From Kurthia sibirica (GTDB taxonomy: Bacteria; Bacillota; Bacilli; Bacillales_A; Planococcaceae), in assembly GCF_003143975.1 (NCBI RefSeq), contig NZ_QFVR01000028.1, positions 1 to 33,972 of the forward strand: 33,972 nucleotides of DNA. The letters are read 5' to 3'. The position numbers and the translations under genes are program-made. Positions 8,180 through 18,072 of this stretch are shown here, one piece after another. Within the stretch, counting starts at the first letter, position 1. Each line of letters starts with the position of its first letter. The notes beneath the pieces are model-generated. The model saw only the letters and a program-made list of their open reading frames with translations. It did not search any database and was not told the DNA's origin.

Positions 8180-8278
8180 ATGCTATTATTCGGTTCCACA
8201 CCAACTTGGTTTTTCATCATTGCTTTTACAGTTATTCTGCTCTTTATTTTAATTTCAGAATTCCTTACACGTAAATAA
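8180..8278 (+). CDS. Small single-span membrane peptide (32 residues)
   Basis: An open frame from ATG at 8180 to TAA at 8276 encodes MLLFGSTPTWFFIIAF followed by a strongly hydrophobic segment and a short ISEFLTRK tail. CGGAGG lies upstream with good spacing. The hydrophobic run from about residue 10 to 25 is long enough for one membrane span, and the basic tail suggests the C-terminus stays inside. Such small membrane proteins are common in Bacillaceae and usually missed by gene finders. I do not recognise the family, and no partner gene is obvious. Evidence is the ribosome site plus a coherent membrane-peptide composition. Confidence 0.6.
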   Translation: MLLFGSTPTWFFIIAFTVILLFILISEFLTRK

Positions 8279-8376
8279 TTTTCTTTGTGTATACAGGTTT
8301 ATATTTTCTCTTTAAGTGGAAAATACAACTACTCTACAATAGAAAGATTAGATGGTGAAAGGAATGTGCCACATAA

Positions 8377-8646
8377 TTGAAACTCACTCGCGCTGGTAAA
8401 CAATTTATCTCGAAAGCTACAGAGGATAACGCATCATTAATGCTACGCTTTTATGGCGTAAGAAGTCCCGATGGTATGATGATCGGTGCAGATATCGATA
8501 CACTGATTGATTCGGACTTAGTCATTACTATTGAAGGTTATCAAATCGGTGTCTCTCCTGAAGTGCTAGACCAATTAAAAATGACGACAATTCATGCGGA
8601 TACCTACCAACAAAAAGAAGGTCTCATTTTACTAAACTGCAAATAA
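8377..8646 (+). CDS. HesB/IscA-like fold protein lacking Fe-S cysteines
   Basis: An 89-residue protein whose pattern (MKLTRAGKQFI, LMLRFYGV, MIGADIDTLIDSDLVITIEG, IGVSPEVLDQL) follows the HesB-like family of small Bacillus proteins. In relatives a Cys-rich CCGGP-type loop sits where this one reads VRSPDG, and the only Cys is in the C-terminal LLNCK. Fe-S cluster scaffolding is therefore unlikely, and the fold may be reused. The start is a TTG directly behind an in-frame TAA, so no longer start exists; AAAGGA lies 13 bases upstream, which is a wide gap. An ATG at 8364 is out of frame and hits a stop. A clear terminator follows. The family call rests on pattern, not on a search. Confidence 0.6.
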   Translation: MKLTRAGKQFISKATEDNASLMLRFYGVRSPDGMMIGADIDTLIDSDLVITIEGYQIGVSPEVLDQLKMTTIHADTYQQKEGLILLNCK

Positions 8647-8655
8647 TTTATAACC

Positions 8656-8684
8656 ACGTCGCCCTTAACAGGCGATGTTTTTTT
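8656..8684 (+). terminator. Terminator of HesB-like gene
   Basis: Eight-pair stem ACGTCGCC/GGCGATGT (one G-U) with a seven-base loop and six or more T. Confidence 0.8.
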
Positions 8685-8703
8685 ATATAGTTTTAAAAAG
8701 AGG

Positions 8704-8732
8704 TTGTTTTTAATTGATAAAATACATACAAT
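8704..8732 (+). promoter_or_regulatory. Sigma-A promoter of deoxyribosyltransferase gene
   Basis: TTGTTT (8704-8709) and TACAAT (8727-8732), 17-base spacer, 24 bases before the start codon. Confidence 0.65.
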
Positions 8733-8756
8733 AATACAGAATGGAGGTCACTATTT

Positions 8757-9242
8757 ATGAATAAAGGTTATTTAGCCAATGGCTTATTCGGTCTAGGCGA
8801 TCGTTTAGTTAATGAGCTAGTTGCATCGGCAATCCGTAAAACGATTGATGGTGTAGATTTATATGTACCACAAGAGAATTTTGCTATTAATGATAAAACA
8901 GCATTTGCTAACAGTGAAGAAATTGCTACTGCAGACATTGACGCATTAAAAAATAGTGATTTTTTAGTAGCTGTTATCGATGGTGTAGAGATTGATAGTG
9001 GCGTTGCTGCAGAAATAGGTGCGTTTTCAATGTTAAATCGTCCTATCTTTGCCCTTTTCACAGATTCTCGCCAACAAGGTCGCGATCACCTACAAAAAAT
9101 CGCCGCTTTACAACAAGACGCCGTTGAAAATCAATTCGTCTATCGCAATCTTTTTGTGATTGGATTGATCAAACAAAATGGCATTGTATCCTCATCCATT
9201 GAAGAACTTACTGAAGCATTGTCACGCCACATTTCTCCATAG
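8757..9242 (+). CDS. Nucleoside 2-deoxyribosyltransferase family protein
   Basis: A 161-residue enzyme of the nucleoside 2-deoxyribosyltransferase fold. The N-terminal YLANGLFGLGDR forms the nucleotide-binding loop, VAVIDG supplies an active-site Asp (about D75), and GVAAEIGAF supplies the catalytic Glu (about E86). These enzymes exchange the base of a deoxynucleoside through a deoxyribosyl-enzyme intermediate, or act as simple hydrolases, serving nucleotide salvage or clean-up. Length and motif spacing fit the family. TGGAGG precedes the ATG. The DMT transporter starts 74 bases downstream with its own ribosome site and no terminator between, so the pair may be co-transcribed and the transporter might handle a nucleoside or base; that link is inference. 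Confidence 0.88.
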   Translation: MNKGYLANGLFGLGDRLVNELVASAIRKTIDGVDLYVPQENFAINDKTAFANSEEIATADIDALKNSDFLVAVIDGVEIDSGVAAEIGAFSMLNRPIFALFTDSRQQGRDHLQKIAALQQDAVENQFVYRNLFVIGLIKQNGIVSSSIEELTEALSRHISP

Positions 9243-9316
9243 CATTTATAGCTTACACGGCCATCTACTAGACGATTGTAAACTATAAATGTACTTATAA
9301 AGGAGAAAATATTTTT

Positions 9317-10225
9317 ATGTGGTTCTTATTTGCAATGATTACTTGGGTTTGTTGGGGAGCAGCAAACTTATTTTATAAAAAAGGCTCTGATATTAAAGAT
9401 AAAAACAGTCATGCTAAAATCGCAATTATGGTCGGTATTGTTATGGGTATTCATGCGACAATTTATATGTTCGCTAATAATCTAGACTTCCAATTCGAAA
9501 ATATGATTAAATATTTACCTATTTCAGCCTTGTATATCACCTCAATGATTTTTGGTTATGTCGGTTTACGTTACTTAGAACTTTCAATTGCTGCGCCATT
9601 GCAAAATACTTCAGGTGCAATTACAGTAATTTTGTTATATATTTTCTTCCCAAGTGAAAACAATTGGATTCACTATAGCGGAATCGCCATTATTACATTT
9701 GGTGTGGTATGGATTGCTGTCATTGAACGTCACCAAGATGAGATTATACGTAAATTGGCTGGGGTCAAAGTTGATAAAAAATATCAATATGGCTTCGTTG
9801 CACTCGTATTCCCACTTTTATACGCTATTCTTGACGGCGTTGCATCATTCGGTGACGGCATCGTACTTGATAATTTGAAATTATTAACTAGTGATGAAGT
9901 ACTTATTGCTTATGAATATACTTTCTTCATCGTAGCGATTATCTACTGGCTTTACTTATATTTCGTAAAAAAAGAATTTATGAATATTTTCAAACAAAAA
10001 GACCGTACCATTGCTGCTGTCCTTGAAACAGGTGGTCAATTCTTTTATGTGAAGGCAATGGCATCTTACGCAATAATTTCTGCACCTATTATTGCCTCAT
10101 TCTTTATATTTTCGATTATTCTAGGAAGAATATTCTTAAAAGAAAAACTTTCAAAACGTCAATATTTTGTTATTTTCATCATAATGATTGGCATTGTAAT
10201 GCTAGGTGTTGCCGACGAAATTTAA
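9317..10225 (+). CDS. DMT-superfamily (EamA-like) transporter
   Basis: A 302-residue membrane protein with ten hydrophobic segments arranged as two five-helix halves, the EamA/drug-metabolite transporter layout. The first half starts MWFLFAMITWVCWGAANLFYKKGS, where a charged pair follows the first span, and each half ends in a typical VWIAVIE or GIVMLGV span. A longer hydrophilic loop carrying KLAGVKVDKK separates the halves. Substrate is not predictable from sequence; family members export amino acids, nucleosides or drugs, or import sugars. AAAGGAG lies upstream. It may share a transcript with the deoxyribosyltransferase gene before it and ends in a clear terminator. Confidence 0.88.
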   Translation: MWFLFAMITWVCWGAANLFYKKGSDIKDKNSHAKIAIMVGIVMGIHATIYMFANNLDFQFENMIKYLPISALYITSMIFGYVGLRYLELSIAAPLQNTSGAITVILLYIFFPSENNWIHYSGIAIITFGVVWIAVIERHQDEIIRKLAGVKVDKKYQYGFVALVFPLLYAILDGVASFGDGIVLDNLKLLTSDEVLIAYEYTFFIVAIIYWLYLYFVKKEFMNIFKQKDRTIAAVLETGGQFFYVKAMASYAIISAPIIASFFIFSIILGRIFLKEKLSKRQYFVIFIIMIGIVMLGVADEI

Positions 10226-10236
10226 CGATATAAATG

Positions 10237-10280
10237 CAGCTAGTCAAGGGATTTATTCCCCGCTCCTAGCTGTTTTTTAT
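10237..10280 (+). terminator. Terminator of DMT transporter gene
   Basis: Outer stem CAGCTAG/CTAGCTG and inner GGGA/TCCC pairs, followed by six T, 11 bases after the stop codon. Confidence 0.85.
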
Positions 10281-10429
10281 TGACTTTATTCGTAAATCCA
10301 TACTAGGGAATAAACTATATCAAAAACCGCTATTTTACAACGACAAATAATTGGACAAGATCTTCAATCAAAGAAGAATTATTATTTGGAATAGCGTATA
10401 ATAGAAGAAGTTTCTAGGAGGTCGATTGA

Positions 10430-10780
10430 ATGCACTCACTAAATAACCGTTTTGCCATTGCACTTATTACAGCCTTTTTATCTACAATAACTGTAAAAAT
10501 ATTTTTCTATGATTCGATTGAAACGAGCAGACTATGGTATGTATTTAGCTTATATGTTTTACTGTTAATCACTTATGGCATAATCGCTTCTTACATAATC
10601 GATTGGCTCGCTAGTTTTTTTAAGATGCAAATAATGAAAATACTCATACGTATTCTTTTATTCATAATCGTTGGTAGTTTGCCATTTTTAGGTTCTAGTA
10701 ACTTAATGATTGCCGGAATCATAGCCGCGGTATTTTATGTATTAACAGAAGCTCTTTTTCCACAAAATAAAAAGCGATAA
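10430..10780 (+). CDS. Small integral membrane protein, unknown family
   Basis: A 116-residue protein with four predicted membrane segments (about residues 8-26, 36-58, 66-84, 88-107) and a short basic tail NKKR. CTAGGAGG precedes the ATG, and TATAAT at 10397-10402 is a plausible -10 element, though no good -35 is seen. I do not recognise a family and see no catalytic or metal-binding residues in the spans. It is monocistronic, with a terminator-like hairpin at 10795. Codon use and composition match its neighbours, so it is probably a native gene rather than transferred debris. Confidence 0.7.
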   Translation: MHSLNNRFAIALITAFLSTITVKIFFYDSIETSRLWYVFSLYVLLLITYGIIASYIIDWLASFFKMQIMKILIRILLFIIVGSLPFLGSSNLMIAGIIAAVFYVLTEALFPQNKKR

Positions 10781-10794
10781 AATTTTCACACTAC

Positions 10795-10861
10795 ATAACG
10801 TTGATGAAAAAAAGTGCCTTCTGTAAAAAAGTGGCGCTGACATTTCATTAACGTTATTTTT
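10795..10861 (+). terminator. Terminator-like hairpin behind membrane-protein gene
   Basis: Fifteen-base arms 10795-10809 and 10843-10857 pair with one G-U, with an inner AGTGCC/GGCGCT stem (one G-U), followed by a short T run. It lies 15 bases after the stop codon. Confidence 0.6.
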
Positions 10862-10898
10862 CAGTAATCTTTTTATTGCTAATAATTGTTATTACATA

Positions 10899-11126
10899 TG
10901 CCCCAAGCGTATACCTATTTGGCTAGCTTGTCAGTCAATTACCTCTAAAATGCATGATAATCAAATACAAAAATTAACCGCTTAAAATGGTTTGAATAAC
11001 TTACTGTTCTGTAATATAAGTGTCGACGTTATGTTTGTTCTTGTGGAAAACATTTTTCAGAGAAGGCTTCTTTTATGGAACGTAATCAATGCTTTTCTAA
11101 AGAAGTTGGTTTACACCTTGGCTAGA
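10899..11126 (+). pseudogene. Decayed ISL3-family transposase N-terminus
   Basis: Translating across one frameshift and two stop codons recovers the zinc-finger half of an ISL3-type transposase. The first part (10899 to about 10970) reads CPK...ACQSITSKMHDNQIQK. After a one-base shift the second part reads INRLKWFE, stop, LTVL, stop, YKCRRYVCSCGKHFSEK and then ASFMERNQCFSKEVGLHLG before a third stop at 11124. LKWFE, RRYVCSCGK-F and FSKEV in this order are typical of ISL3 transposases. The DDE catalytic half is absent. It is an old, inactive insertion remnant. No inverted terminal repeats were identified, so its borders are unknown. The 345 bases after it (11127-11471) hold only the palindrome at 11228-11276. 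Confidence 0.75.
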
Positions 11127-11227
11127 CGAAAAAAGTGCGTCATAAACAACCTCTCATCTTATCGTACATCTATATGGTGCTATAAAATATATTGGTTAGC
11201 ATAGCATTCTTCTGTACGCGCTTTATT

Positions 11228-11276
11228 AATAAAAGAAAAGCTTGTTCCCATAATGGGAACAAGCTTTTCTTTTATT
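11228..11276. terminator. Perfect 22-bp palindrome, orphan bidirectional terminator
   Basis: Arms 11228-11249 and 11255-11276 match perfectly around a five-base loop. The core AAGCTTGTTCCC / GGGAACAAGCTT is flanked by A-rich and T-rich runs, as in a bidirectional terminator. No intact gene ends next to it; it follows the transposase relic, so it may be what is left of a lost gene. Confidence 0.7.
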
Positions 11277-11511
11277 GTATGAGGTAATTTGATGAATGCT
11301 ATTTAAAGCAAGAGGAGTTAGCTTTAAATAAGCATGCAGCCAATTAAATCTACGTTGTTAGTATTTAAATACCCTCCGATTTCGTTATTAAAACATTTAA
11401 TATATATATATTCAGTTTATTTAAGTTTTTATAGGTAACTACCCGCCATTATATGTTAGTCTTTTCGTTTTCATGGGTATTAAAGAACTACAAAGAAAGA
11501 TGGTGAATTCA

Positions 11512-11883
11512 ATGTTCAATTTTAGGAATACACAACATGACAAAGATTTTCACTATTTATTGAATTGCTATACTAAGTATACCTCAAGTGAACCAACAGA
11601 TGAGTGGATATCCACTAGTTATATTATTTCAGGCATCGGTTTAACTGATACATTTTTAAGTTCACTTGTACAAGATATGGCTCTAAACTATGATAGCTTA
11701 ATTGAAAAAATCTCCATACTACCCAGTGCTCAAAAAAATCTTTGTCGTTATGCTATTCAGTTAAGTTACCCTGGCTCAGAAAAAATAAGCTTTAATCAAG
11801 TTGTTAAAAATATTGCACAAGATGATCTCAAATTGTTATTGAGTGCTGTAGATACGCATTACTTTCACAAACAATTATCATAA
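11512..11883 (+). CDS. Hypothetical protein, 123 residues
   Basis: A soluble, mostly helical protein starting MFNFRNTQHDKDFHYLL. The start at 11512 is preferred because GGTGA lies 6 bases upstream; an in-frame ATG at 11473 has no ribosome site. No domain was recognised. It has two Cys, no signal peptide and no membrane segment. Its size, acidic-to-neutral helical composition and isolated position beside insertion debris recall the small immunity-type genes found in accessory regions, but there is no toxin gene nearby and I make no functional call. Two inverted repeats follow it (11884-11931 and 11942-11987). Confidence 0.6.
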   Translation: MFNFRNTQHDKDFHYLLNCYTKYTSSEPTDEWISTSYIISGIGLTDTFLSSLVQDMALNYDSLIEKISILPSAQKNLCRYAIQLSYPGSEKISFNQVVKNIAQDDLKLLLSAVDTHYFHKQLS

Positions 11884-11931
11884 GTAGAAGCATAATTCAT
11901 GCTACATGACTTGTCACCATGATGCTTCTAC
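11884..11931. repeat. Inverted repeat after hypothetical gene
   Basis: Ten-base arms GTAGAAGCAT (11884-11893) and ATGCTTCTAC (11922-11931) with a 28-base loop that carries a further ATTCATG/CATGA-type pairing. There is no T-run behind it, so termination is only possible, not clear. Confidence 0.4.
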
Positions 11932-11941
11932 CCTACATAAA

Positions 11942-11987
11942 AATAGCGGAATAATGTGTACATTTATGTAGACATTATTCCGCTATT
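11942..11987 (-). terminator. Terminator of lipoprotein gene
   Basis: Perfect 16-bp arms (11942-11957, 11972-11987) with a 14-base loop. On the minus strand the stem ends in a short T run (TTTTTAT). It begins 7 bases after the lipoprotein stop codon. Confidence 0.75.
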
Positions 11988-11994
11988 CTATTGT

Positions 11995-12474
11995 TTAACT
12001 GCCTGAATAATCATGCTGTTTCATAGGTTTTTTTGCTTTTTTGTCCTTGACAATTGCTTCATTACTTGTCGACACAGCACTTAGCTGTCTTTTTAAGATA
12101 CGATATTCTTGTTCAGTTATTTCATAATATAAGTTATCTGCATCAAAATATGGCTTACAAATATAGCGGGCATTTTGCTTATCATCCCATAAATAATAAT
12201 TCGATTTTACAACATTTTGTTTTTCATTTGTAAACTGTATATACATTGCTGACAAATGGTCTGTTCTATGATCAGCAAGTTTAATATTGCGTGCATCTGC
12301 AATCAATTCGCTAGAACGAGCAAAAATTTGATCATCTGATAGTGTTCTAGTAACATCGATTTTCCCGTGTGAATCGACAGAACCGAGCTGTACAGAATTA
12401 GGTAGTTGCTTATTGCAAGCACCGAGTAAGGCAATTAATAAAACGACAAAAAAACTCATAGCTATGCGCTTCAT
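11995..12474 (-). CDS. Small lipoprotein of unknown function
   Basis: A 159-residue exported lipoprotein. The N-terminus MKRIAMSFFVVLLIALLGAC is a type II signal peptide with lipobox LGAC; cleavage would leave a lipidated Cys at about residue 20. The rest is a hydrophilic globular domain of roughly 110 residues ending in a Lys-rich tail. The start at 12474 is set by GAGGGGG six bases upstream; an ATG five codons earlier overlaps that site and is rejected. I do not recognise the domain. It is monocistronic, with a terminator right behind it, and it diverges from the PTS gene at 12639. It would sit on the outer face of the cytoplasmic membrane. Confidence 0.8.
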   Translation of the reverse strand: MKRIAMSFFVVLLIALLGACNKQLPNSVQLGSVDSHGKIDVTRTLSDDQIFARSSELIADARNIKLADHRTDHLSAMYIQFTNEKQNVVKSNYYLWDDKQNARYICKPYFDADNLYYEITEQEYRILKRQLSAVSTSNEAIVKDKKAKKPMKQHDYSGS

Positions 12475-12638
12475 CAAAATCCCCCTCAACTTATTTATAT
12501 ACTACTAATACCCATTTTAATGCAGTTCTAACGTTACTTAAAAGTTGATTAATTATTAGAAAAATCAAAAAAAACATTTACTTTTCCACTTCAACGCATT
12601 AAACTGTATTTACTGTATAAAGAAAGAGGAGTTCAACT

Positions 12639-13676
12639 ATGAAATTATTTATGAGTAAATTACTAACAGGTATGAGTATTGGTATTGTTGTTGCATTAAT
12701 TCCCAATGCATTAATAAGTGAGATTTTTAAATTATTTGTAGCAGATCTCCCATTTTTAAACACTTTAATTCAATTATCTGTGTTGGCAATGAGTATGTTA
12801 CCGGTATTAATCGGTGTGACAGTTGGCATGGCTTTCAAATTAACACCCATCCAAACAGCTAGTGTTGGATTGGCTGCGTTAATGGGGTCTGGTGTCGCAC
12901 AGTTCAATGACGATGGCTCCATGACGCTTGCCGGTATAGGTGTTGTGTTAAATACTGGTATTACAGCTGGTTTAGCTGTATTATTTGTTCAATTAGTTGG
13001 GACAAAACTGAAAGATTATACAATTTTACTGATGCCCACTCTGTCCATTTTTATCCCCGGTTTAATCGGTTATTTACTTTTACCTTATATTAAATCAGGG
13101 ACAGGTTATGTCGGTGATGGCATCAGTTATGTTACGACCTTACAACCAATTGTAATGGGGGCATTAATCGCTGTAATTTTCTGCGTATTAATCTTATCTC
13201 CCCTGTCTACTGTCGGTGTAGCAACAGTAATTATGTTATCAGGAATTGGAGCTGGTGCAGCTAATCTGGGTGTCGTAGCAGCAGGTGTTGGTTTATGTAT
13301 CGCAAGCTATCGTGCAAATTCTCTCGGAACAGCTTTAGCGCATGTCCTAGGCTCTCCGAAAATTCAAATGCGCAACTTCTTTATGAAACCAAGAATTGCA
13401 TTTCCTATGATGATTACTGCCGCTATTCTTGGAGCACTTGCTGGTCTATTAAATGTTCAAGGAACACCGATGAGTGCGGGTTTTGGACTGTCGGGGCTCG
13501 TTGGACCTCTCAATTTTATTAATCTAGCAGATGGTGGATGGTCATTTGTAAATACAGCCATAATGATTGGTCTATTTTTCATTCTTCCCATCATTTTAAA
13601 TAGTATTTTACTTCGTATTTTCGAAAAAAACCTTGGAATGATTCAAGCAGATGATTATAAAATAACAATTGAATAA
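12639..13676 (+). CDS. Orphan PTS_EIIC_2-type membrane protein
   Basis: A 345-residue, very hydrophobic protein with about nine to ten spans and many Gly-rich turns (GIGVVLNTGITAGLAV, GIGAGAANLGVVAAGVG). The pattern is that of the PTS_EIIC_2 family of putative phosphotransferase IIC permeases. AGAGGAG precedes the ATG. No IIA or IIB partner, HPr-binding domain or sugar enzyme lies nearby, so a phosphotransferase role is unproven and the protein may work as a stand-alone transporter. The KPRIAFPMMITAAILGALAGLLN stretch marks the second half of the fold. It ends in a strong terminator and is probably monocistronic. Confidence 0.8.
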   Translation: MKLFMSKLLTGMSIGIVVALIPNALISEIFKLFVADLPFLNTLIQLSVLAMSMLPVLIGVTVGMAFKLTPIQTASVGLAALMGSGVAQFNDDGSMTLAGIGVVLNTGITAGLAVLFVQLVGTKLKDYTILLMPTLSIFIPGLIGYLLLPYIKSGTGYVGDGISYVTTLQPIVMGALIAVIFCVLILSPLSTVGVATVIMLSGIGAGAANLGVVAAGVGLCIASYRANSLGTALAHVLGSPKIQMRNFFMKPRIAFPMMITAAILGALAGLLNVQGTPMSAGFGLSGLVGPLNFINLADGGWSFVNTAIMIGLFFILPIILNSILLRIFEKNLGMIQADDYKITIE

Positions 13677-13730
13677 TGTGATTGTTCAAAGCTATATAAT
13701 CATTCTCTTCAACACTCTTTTAGCTTTCAC

Positions 13731-13771
13731 AAAAAATGAGAAACGATATTACATATCGTTTCTCATTTTTT
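13731..13771. terminator. Bidirectional-type terminator behind PTS gene
   Basis: Perfect 19-bp arms (13731-13749, 13753-13771) with a TAC loop, A6 on the left and T6 on the right. It lies 54 bases after the PTS gene stop and reads best on the plus strand. Confidence 0.88.
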
Positions 13772-13923
13772 ATTAAGCTAATTTTCTATTTCCAGTTAAG
13801 TATTTTCTATTTCAATAGTACTTTTATATAATTCAAGTATTTTATAAGTCATTTTTTATTAATTATAGATAAAGCTTTGTGACCGTATTCTTAATATGCT
13901 ACTATGATTAACGGAGGTAGTTT

Positions 13924-14838
13924 ATGAAAAAAATAGCAACATATATTATCATTTCCCTCGCGATGCTTGCACTTGCAAGTTTTGGATTGCTTGGTGGAGA
14001 TAACGAGGCCCTAAAAAACATACCAACTGAGGCTTCATCTGGCGCAACGAATAAAGTAACGACTACTAAACTTGATGAATTAAAGCTTCATATAATTAAT
14101 ATTGGACAAGGGGATGCACTCCTAATTCAATCCGCTTCAGAAAATTTCTTAATTGATGCTGGTAATAAGGGGCAGGGAGATGAAGTATTAGCATACTTGC
14201 ATGAACAAAACATCACCAAACTGGATGCAGTCGTATCTACACACCCTGATGCTGATCATATTGGTGGATTAGCAGAAGTAATTCGTGAAATGGATGTGAC
14301 ACAGGTTTATGCACCACGTATTACACATACAACTGATGCCTATAAACAGTTTTTATTGGCTGTGAAAGAGCACTCCTTAAAAATAAAAATAGCTAAAAAT
14401 GGTGTAGCTATTCCCACTTCCACTACTGGATTATCATTGGATTTCATCTCACCAACAAAGGACTATAGTAAATCTGATTTAAATGATTGGAGTGCTGTGT
14501 TGCTTGTGACGCATGGCGCCAAAAAATTCCTCTTAACAGGTGATGCAGAAATACCAGCTGAAAAAGATATGATGACTGCGCATAATTTACAGCCAGTTGA
14601 TGTGCTTAAAGTTAGTCACCATGGTGCTGCAGAAGCAACAACGATGGCATTTTTAGGCGTGATACAACCAAAACTCGCTGCGATAAGTGTCGGTGAAGAT
14701 AACCGCTACAAACACCCCACAAAAGATGTGCTACAGCGTCTAGACAAGATAGGCGCAAAAACATACCGCACTGATCAACACGGTAGCATTGTCTTTATTT
14801 CGAATGGTAAAAACATTATTACGAAGGTGGAGCGCTAA
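13924..14838 (+). CDS. Exported ComEC-like MBL-fold metallohydrolase
   Basis: A 304-residue protein with an N-terminal signal or anchor (about residues 4-24), a 25-residue polar linker, then a metallo-beta-lactamase fold like the C-terminal domain of the DNA-uptake channel ComEC. Motifs: FLIDAG (about 76-80), the metal site THPDADHIGG (H107, D109, D111, H112), LLTGDAE near 205 and VSHHG near 230. Two metal ions would support hydrolysis of a phosphodiester, plausibly nucleic acid, outside the membrane; free-standing members are often called competence-like hydrolases, with substrate unknown. CGGAGG precedes the ATG. Its stop codon overlaps the DUF3006 start by one base (TAATG), so the two are translationally coupled. 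Confidence 0.9.
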   Translation: MKKIATYIIISLAMLALASFGLLGGDNEALKNIPTEASSGATNKVTTTKLDELKLHIINIGQGDALLIQSASENFLIDAGNKGQGDEVLAYLHEQNITKLDAVVSTHPDADHIGGLAEVIREMDVTQVYAPRITHTTDAYKQFLLAVKEHSLKIKIAKNGVAIPTSTTGLSLDFISPTKDYSKSDLNDWSAVLLVTHGAKKFLLTGDAEIPAEKDMMTAHNLQPVDVLKVSHHGAAEATTMAFLGVIQPKLAAISVGEDNRYKHPTKDVLQRLDKIGAKTYRTDQHGSIVFISNGKNIITKVER

Positions 14839-15059
14839 TGCATACAGGTATTATCGACCGTTTCGAAAATAGATTCGCTATCATTGAATACAAGGATGGT
14901 TCAACAAAAGTAATGAAGAAAACACGGTTACCATCTGATGCGCAGATTGGTGATCAATTATTCTTTCACGATGATCACTCTATCACCATAGATACCATGG
15001 GGACCGCTCAACTAAAAAAAGAAATTGATACGCTTGCGGATGATTTATTTGAAGAGTGA
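14838..15059 (+). CDS. DUF3006 domain protein
   Basis: A 73-residue protein with the DUF3006 pattern: GIIDRFENRFAIIEYKDG, a short beta-rich domain, then KKTRLPSDAQIGDQL and an acidic tail. Function is unknown, but DUF3006 genes are very often placed directly behind ComEC-like MBL hydrolase genes, exactly as here, where the start codon overlaps the preceding stop by one base. No separate ribosome site is needed, although GGTGGAGCG lies upstream. No signal peptide, so it stays in the cytoplasm while its partner is exported; whether they touch is not known. The beta-strand pattern would suit a small nucleic-acid- or protein-binding fold. Confidence 0.85.
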   Translation: MHTGIIDRFENRFAIIEYKDGSTKVMKKTRLPSDAQIGDQLFFHDDHSITIDTMGTAQLKKEIDTLADDLFEE

Positions 15060-15220
15060 ATAATTCATTAGCTGACTCAATCTAATAATGGTTACGCGTG
15101 AAATAGATTTTTCTTGGAGATGAACTCAAACCAAGAAACATCAAAAATACGGTTTGTTCATTTTCGACTACATAATATCCCCTTTTTCATTTAAACATTA
15201 CACGATGATTTTATAGTTAT

Positions 15221-15287
15221 AGCCTTTAAGCTACTTGAAACGAACGAGAATTTCTCTGTTTATTTTTAAGTAGTTTAAAGGCTTTTT
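15221..15287 (+). terminator. Possible terminator in gene-free stretch 15060-15531
   Basis: Sixteen-base arms (15221-15236 and 15267-15282 approximately) pair with one G-U around a long loop and end in five T. It is the only structure seen in the 470 bases between the DUF3006 gene and the glpK terminator. It may end the MBL-DUF3006 transcript, although it lies 160 bases downstream. The rest of the stretch shows no gene I can support; a short minus-strand open stretch around 15290-15420 resembles nothing I recognise. Confidence 0.5.
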
Positions 15288-15531
15288 GTGTTGGAAAAGA
15301 GAGCATATGTTAAATTCACAGTTACAACAAATTTTTCTTGGACTTTCATATATCTTTTAAAAATAAGTTCTACACTTTCTCGTGTGCATGGTGCCATGTC
15401 TCTTGATGAAAAATTCTTTGCTCACTAACCAATCAGCTGCTACTTTCAAGATAATTCAAAGTCCATACCCCACTCATTTTTACGTCTGTTCTAGTTACCT
15501 AATTAAAAGCAACTTTTTTGTTATGTACTTA

Positions 15532-15589
15532 AAGTAAAAAAGCCTTCCCTTCTGTATTTATCATACATGGAGGGAAGACTTTTTTACTG
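15532..15589 (-). terminator. Terminator of glpFK operon
   Basis: Long minus-strand hairpin (arms about 15533-15556 and 15565-15588; GGGAAG/CTTCCC core, a few mismatches) flanked by A6 and T6 runs, 6 bases after the glpK stop. Confidence 0.85.
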
Positions 15590-15595
15590 TTTATT

Positions 15596-17909
<2,314 letters not shown>

Positions 17910-17945
17910 ATAATTTCTCCCCCTTGTAACATACACTATGGACGG

Positions 17946-17995
17946 CAAAAATTCCGCAAAAAACAGGCTAATGGCTAGCCGATTAATTGCGGAAT
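17946..17995 (-). promoter_or_regulatory. glpF leader terminator (GlpP antitermination site)
   Basis: Minus-strand leader RNA forms a stem of ATTCCGCAA (17987-17995) with TTGCGGAAT (17951-17959) enclosing an inner GGCTA/TAGCC hairpin, then five T. It lies between promoter and glpF start. In Bacillus subtilis GlpP, with glycerol 3-phosphate bound, acts on such leaders to let transcription through. Confidence 0.85.
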
Positions 17996-18030
17996 CCTGA
18001 ACTCAACCACGTTTTTATTATGTTAATGTT

Positions 18031-18059
18031 ATTGTAGGGAATATTTTACTTGTCGTCAA
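18031..18059 (-). promoter_or_regulatory. Sigma-A promoter of glpFK
   Basis: Minus-strand TTGACG (18054-18059), 17-base spacer, TACAAT (18031-18036). It starts directly after the glpP stop codon, so glpFK has its own transcript start. No clear catabolite-repression (cre) site was found here. Confidence 0.85.
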
Positions 18060-18072
18060 CATTAATTTTCAT

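Noticed and set aside
10992-11204. Plus-strand 70-codon open frame
   Set aside because: It is an out-of-frame reading of the decayed ISL3 transposase; the meaningful frame carries the CRRYVCSCGK motif.
15290-15530. Possible gene remnant on the minus strand
   Set aside because: About 45 codons are open, but there is no start, ribosome site or recognisable family; not distinguishable from chance.
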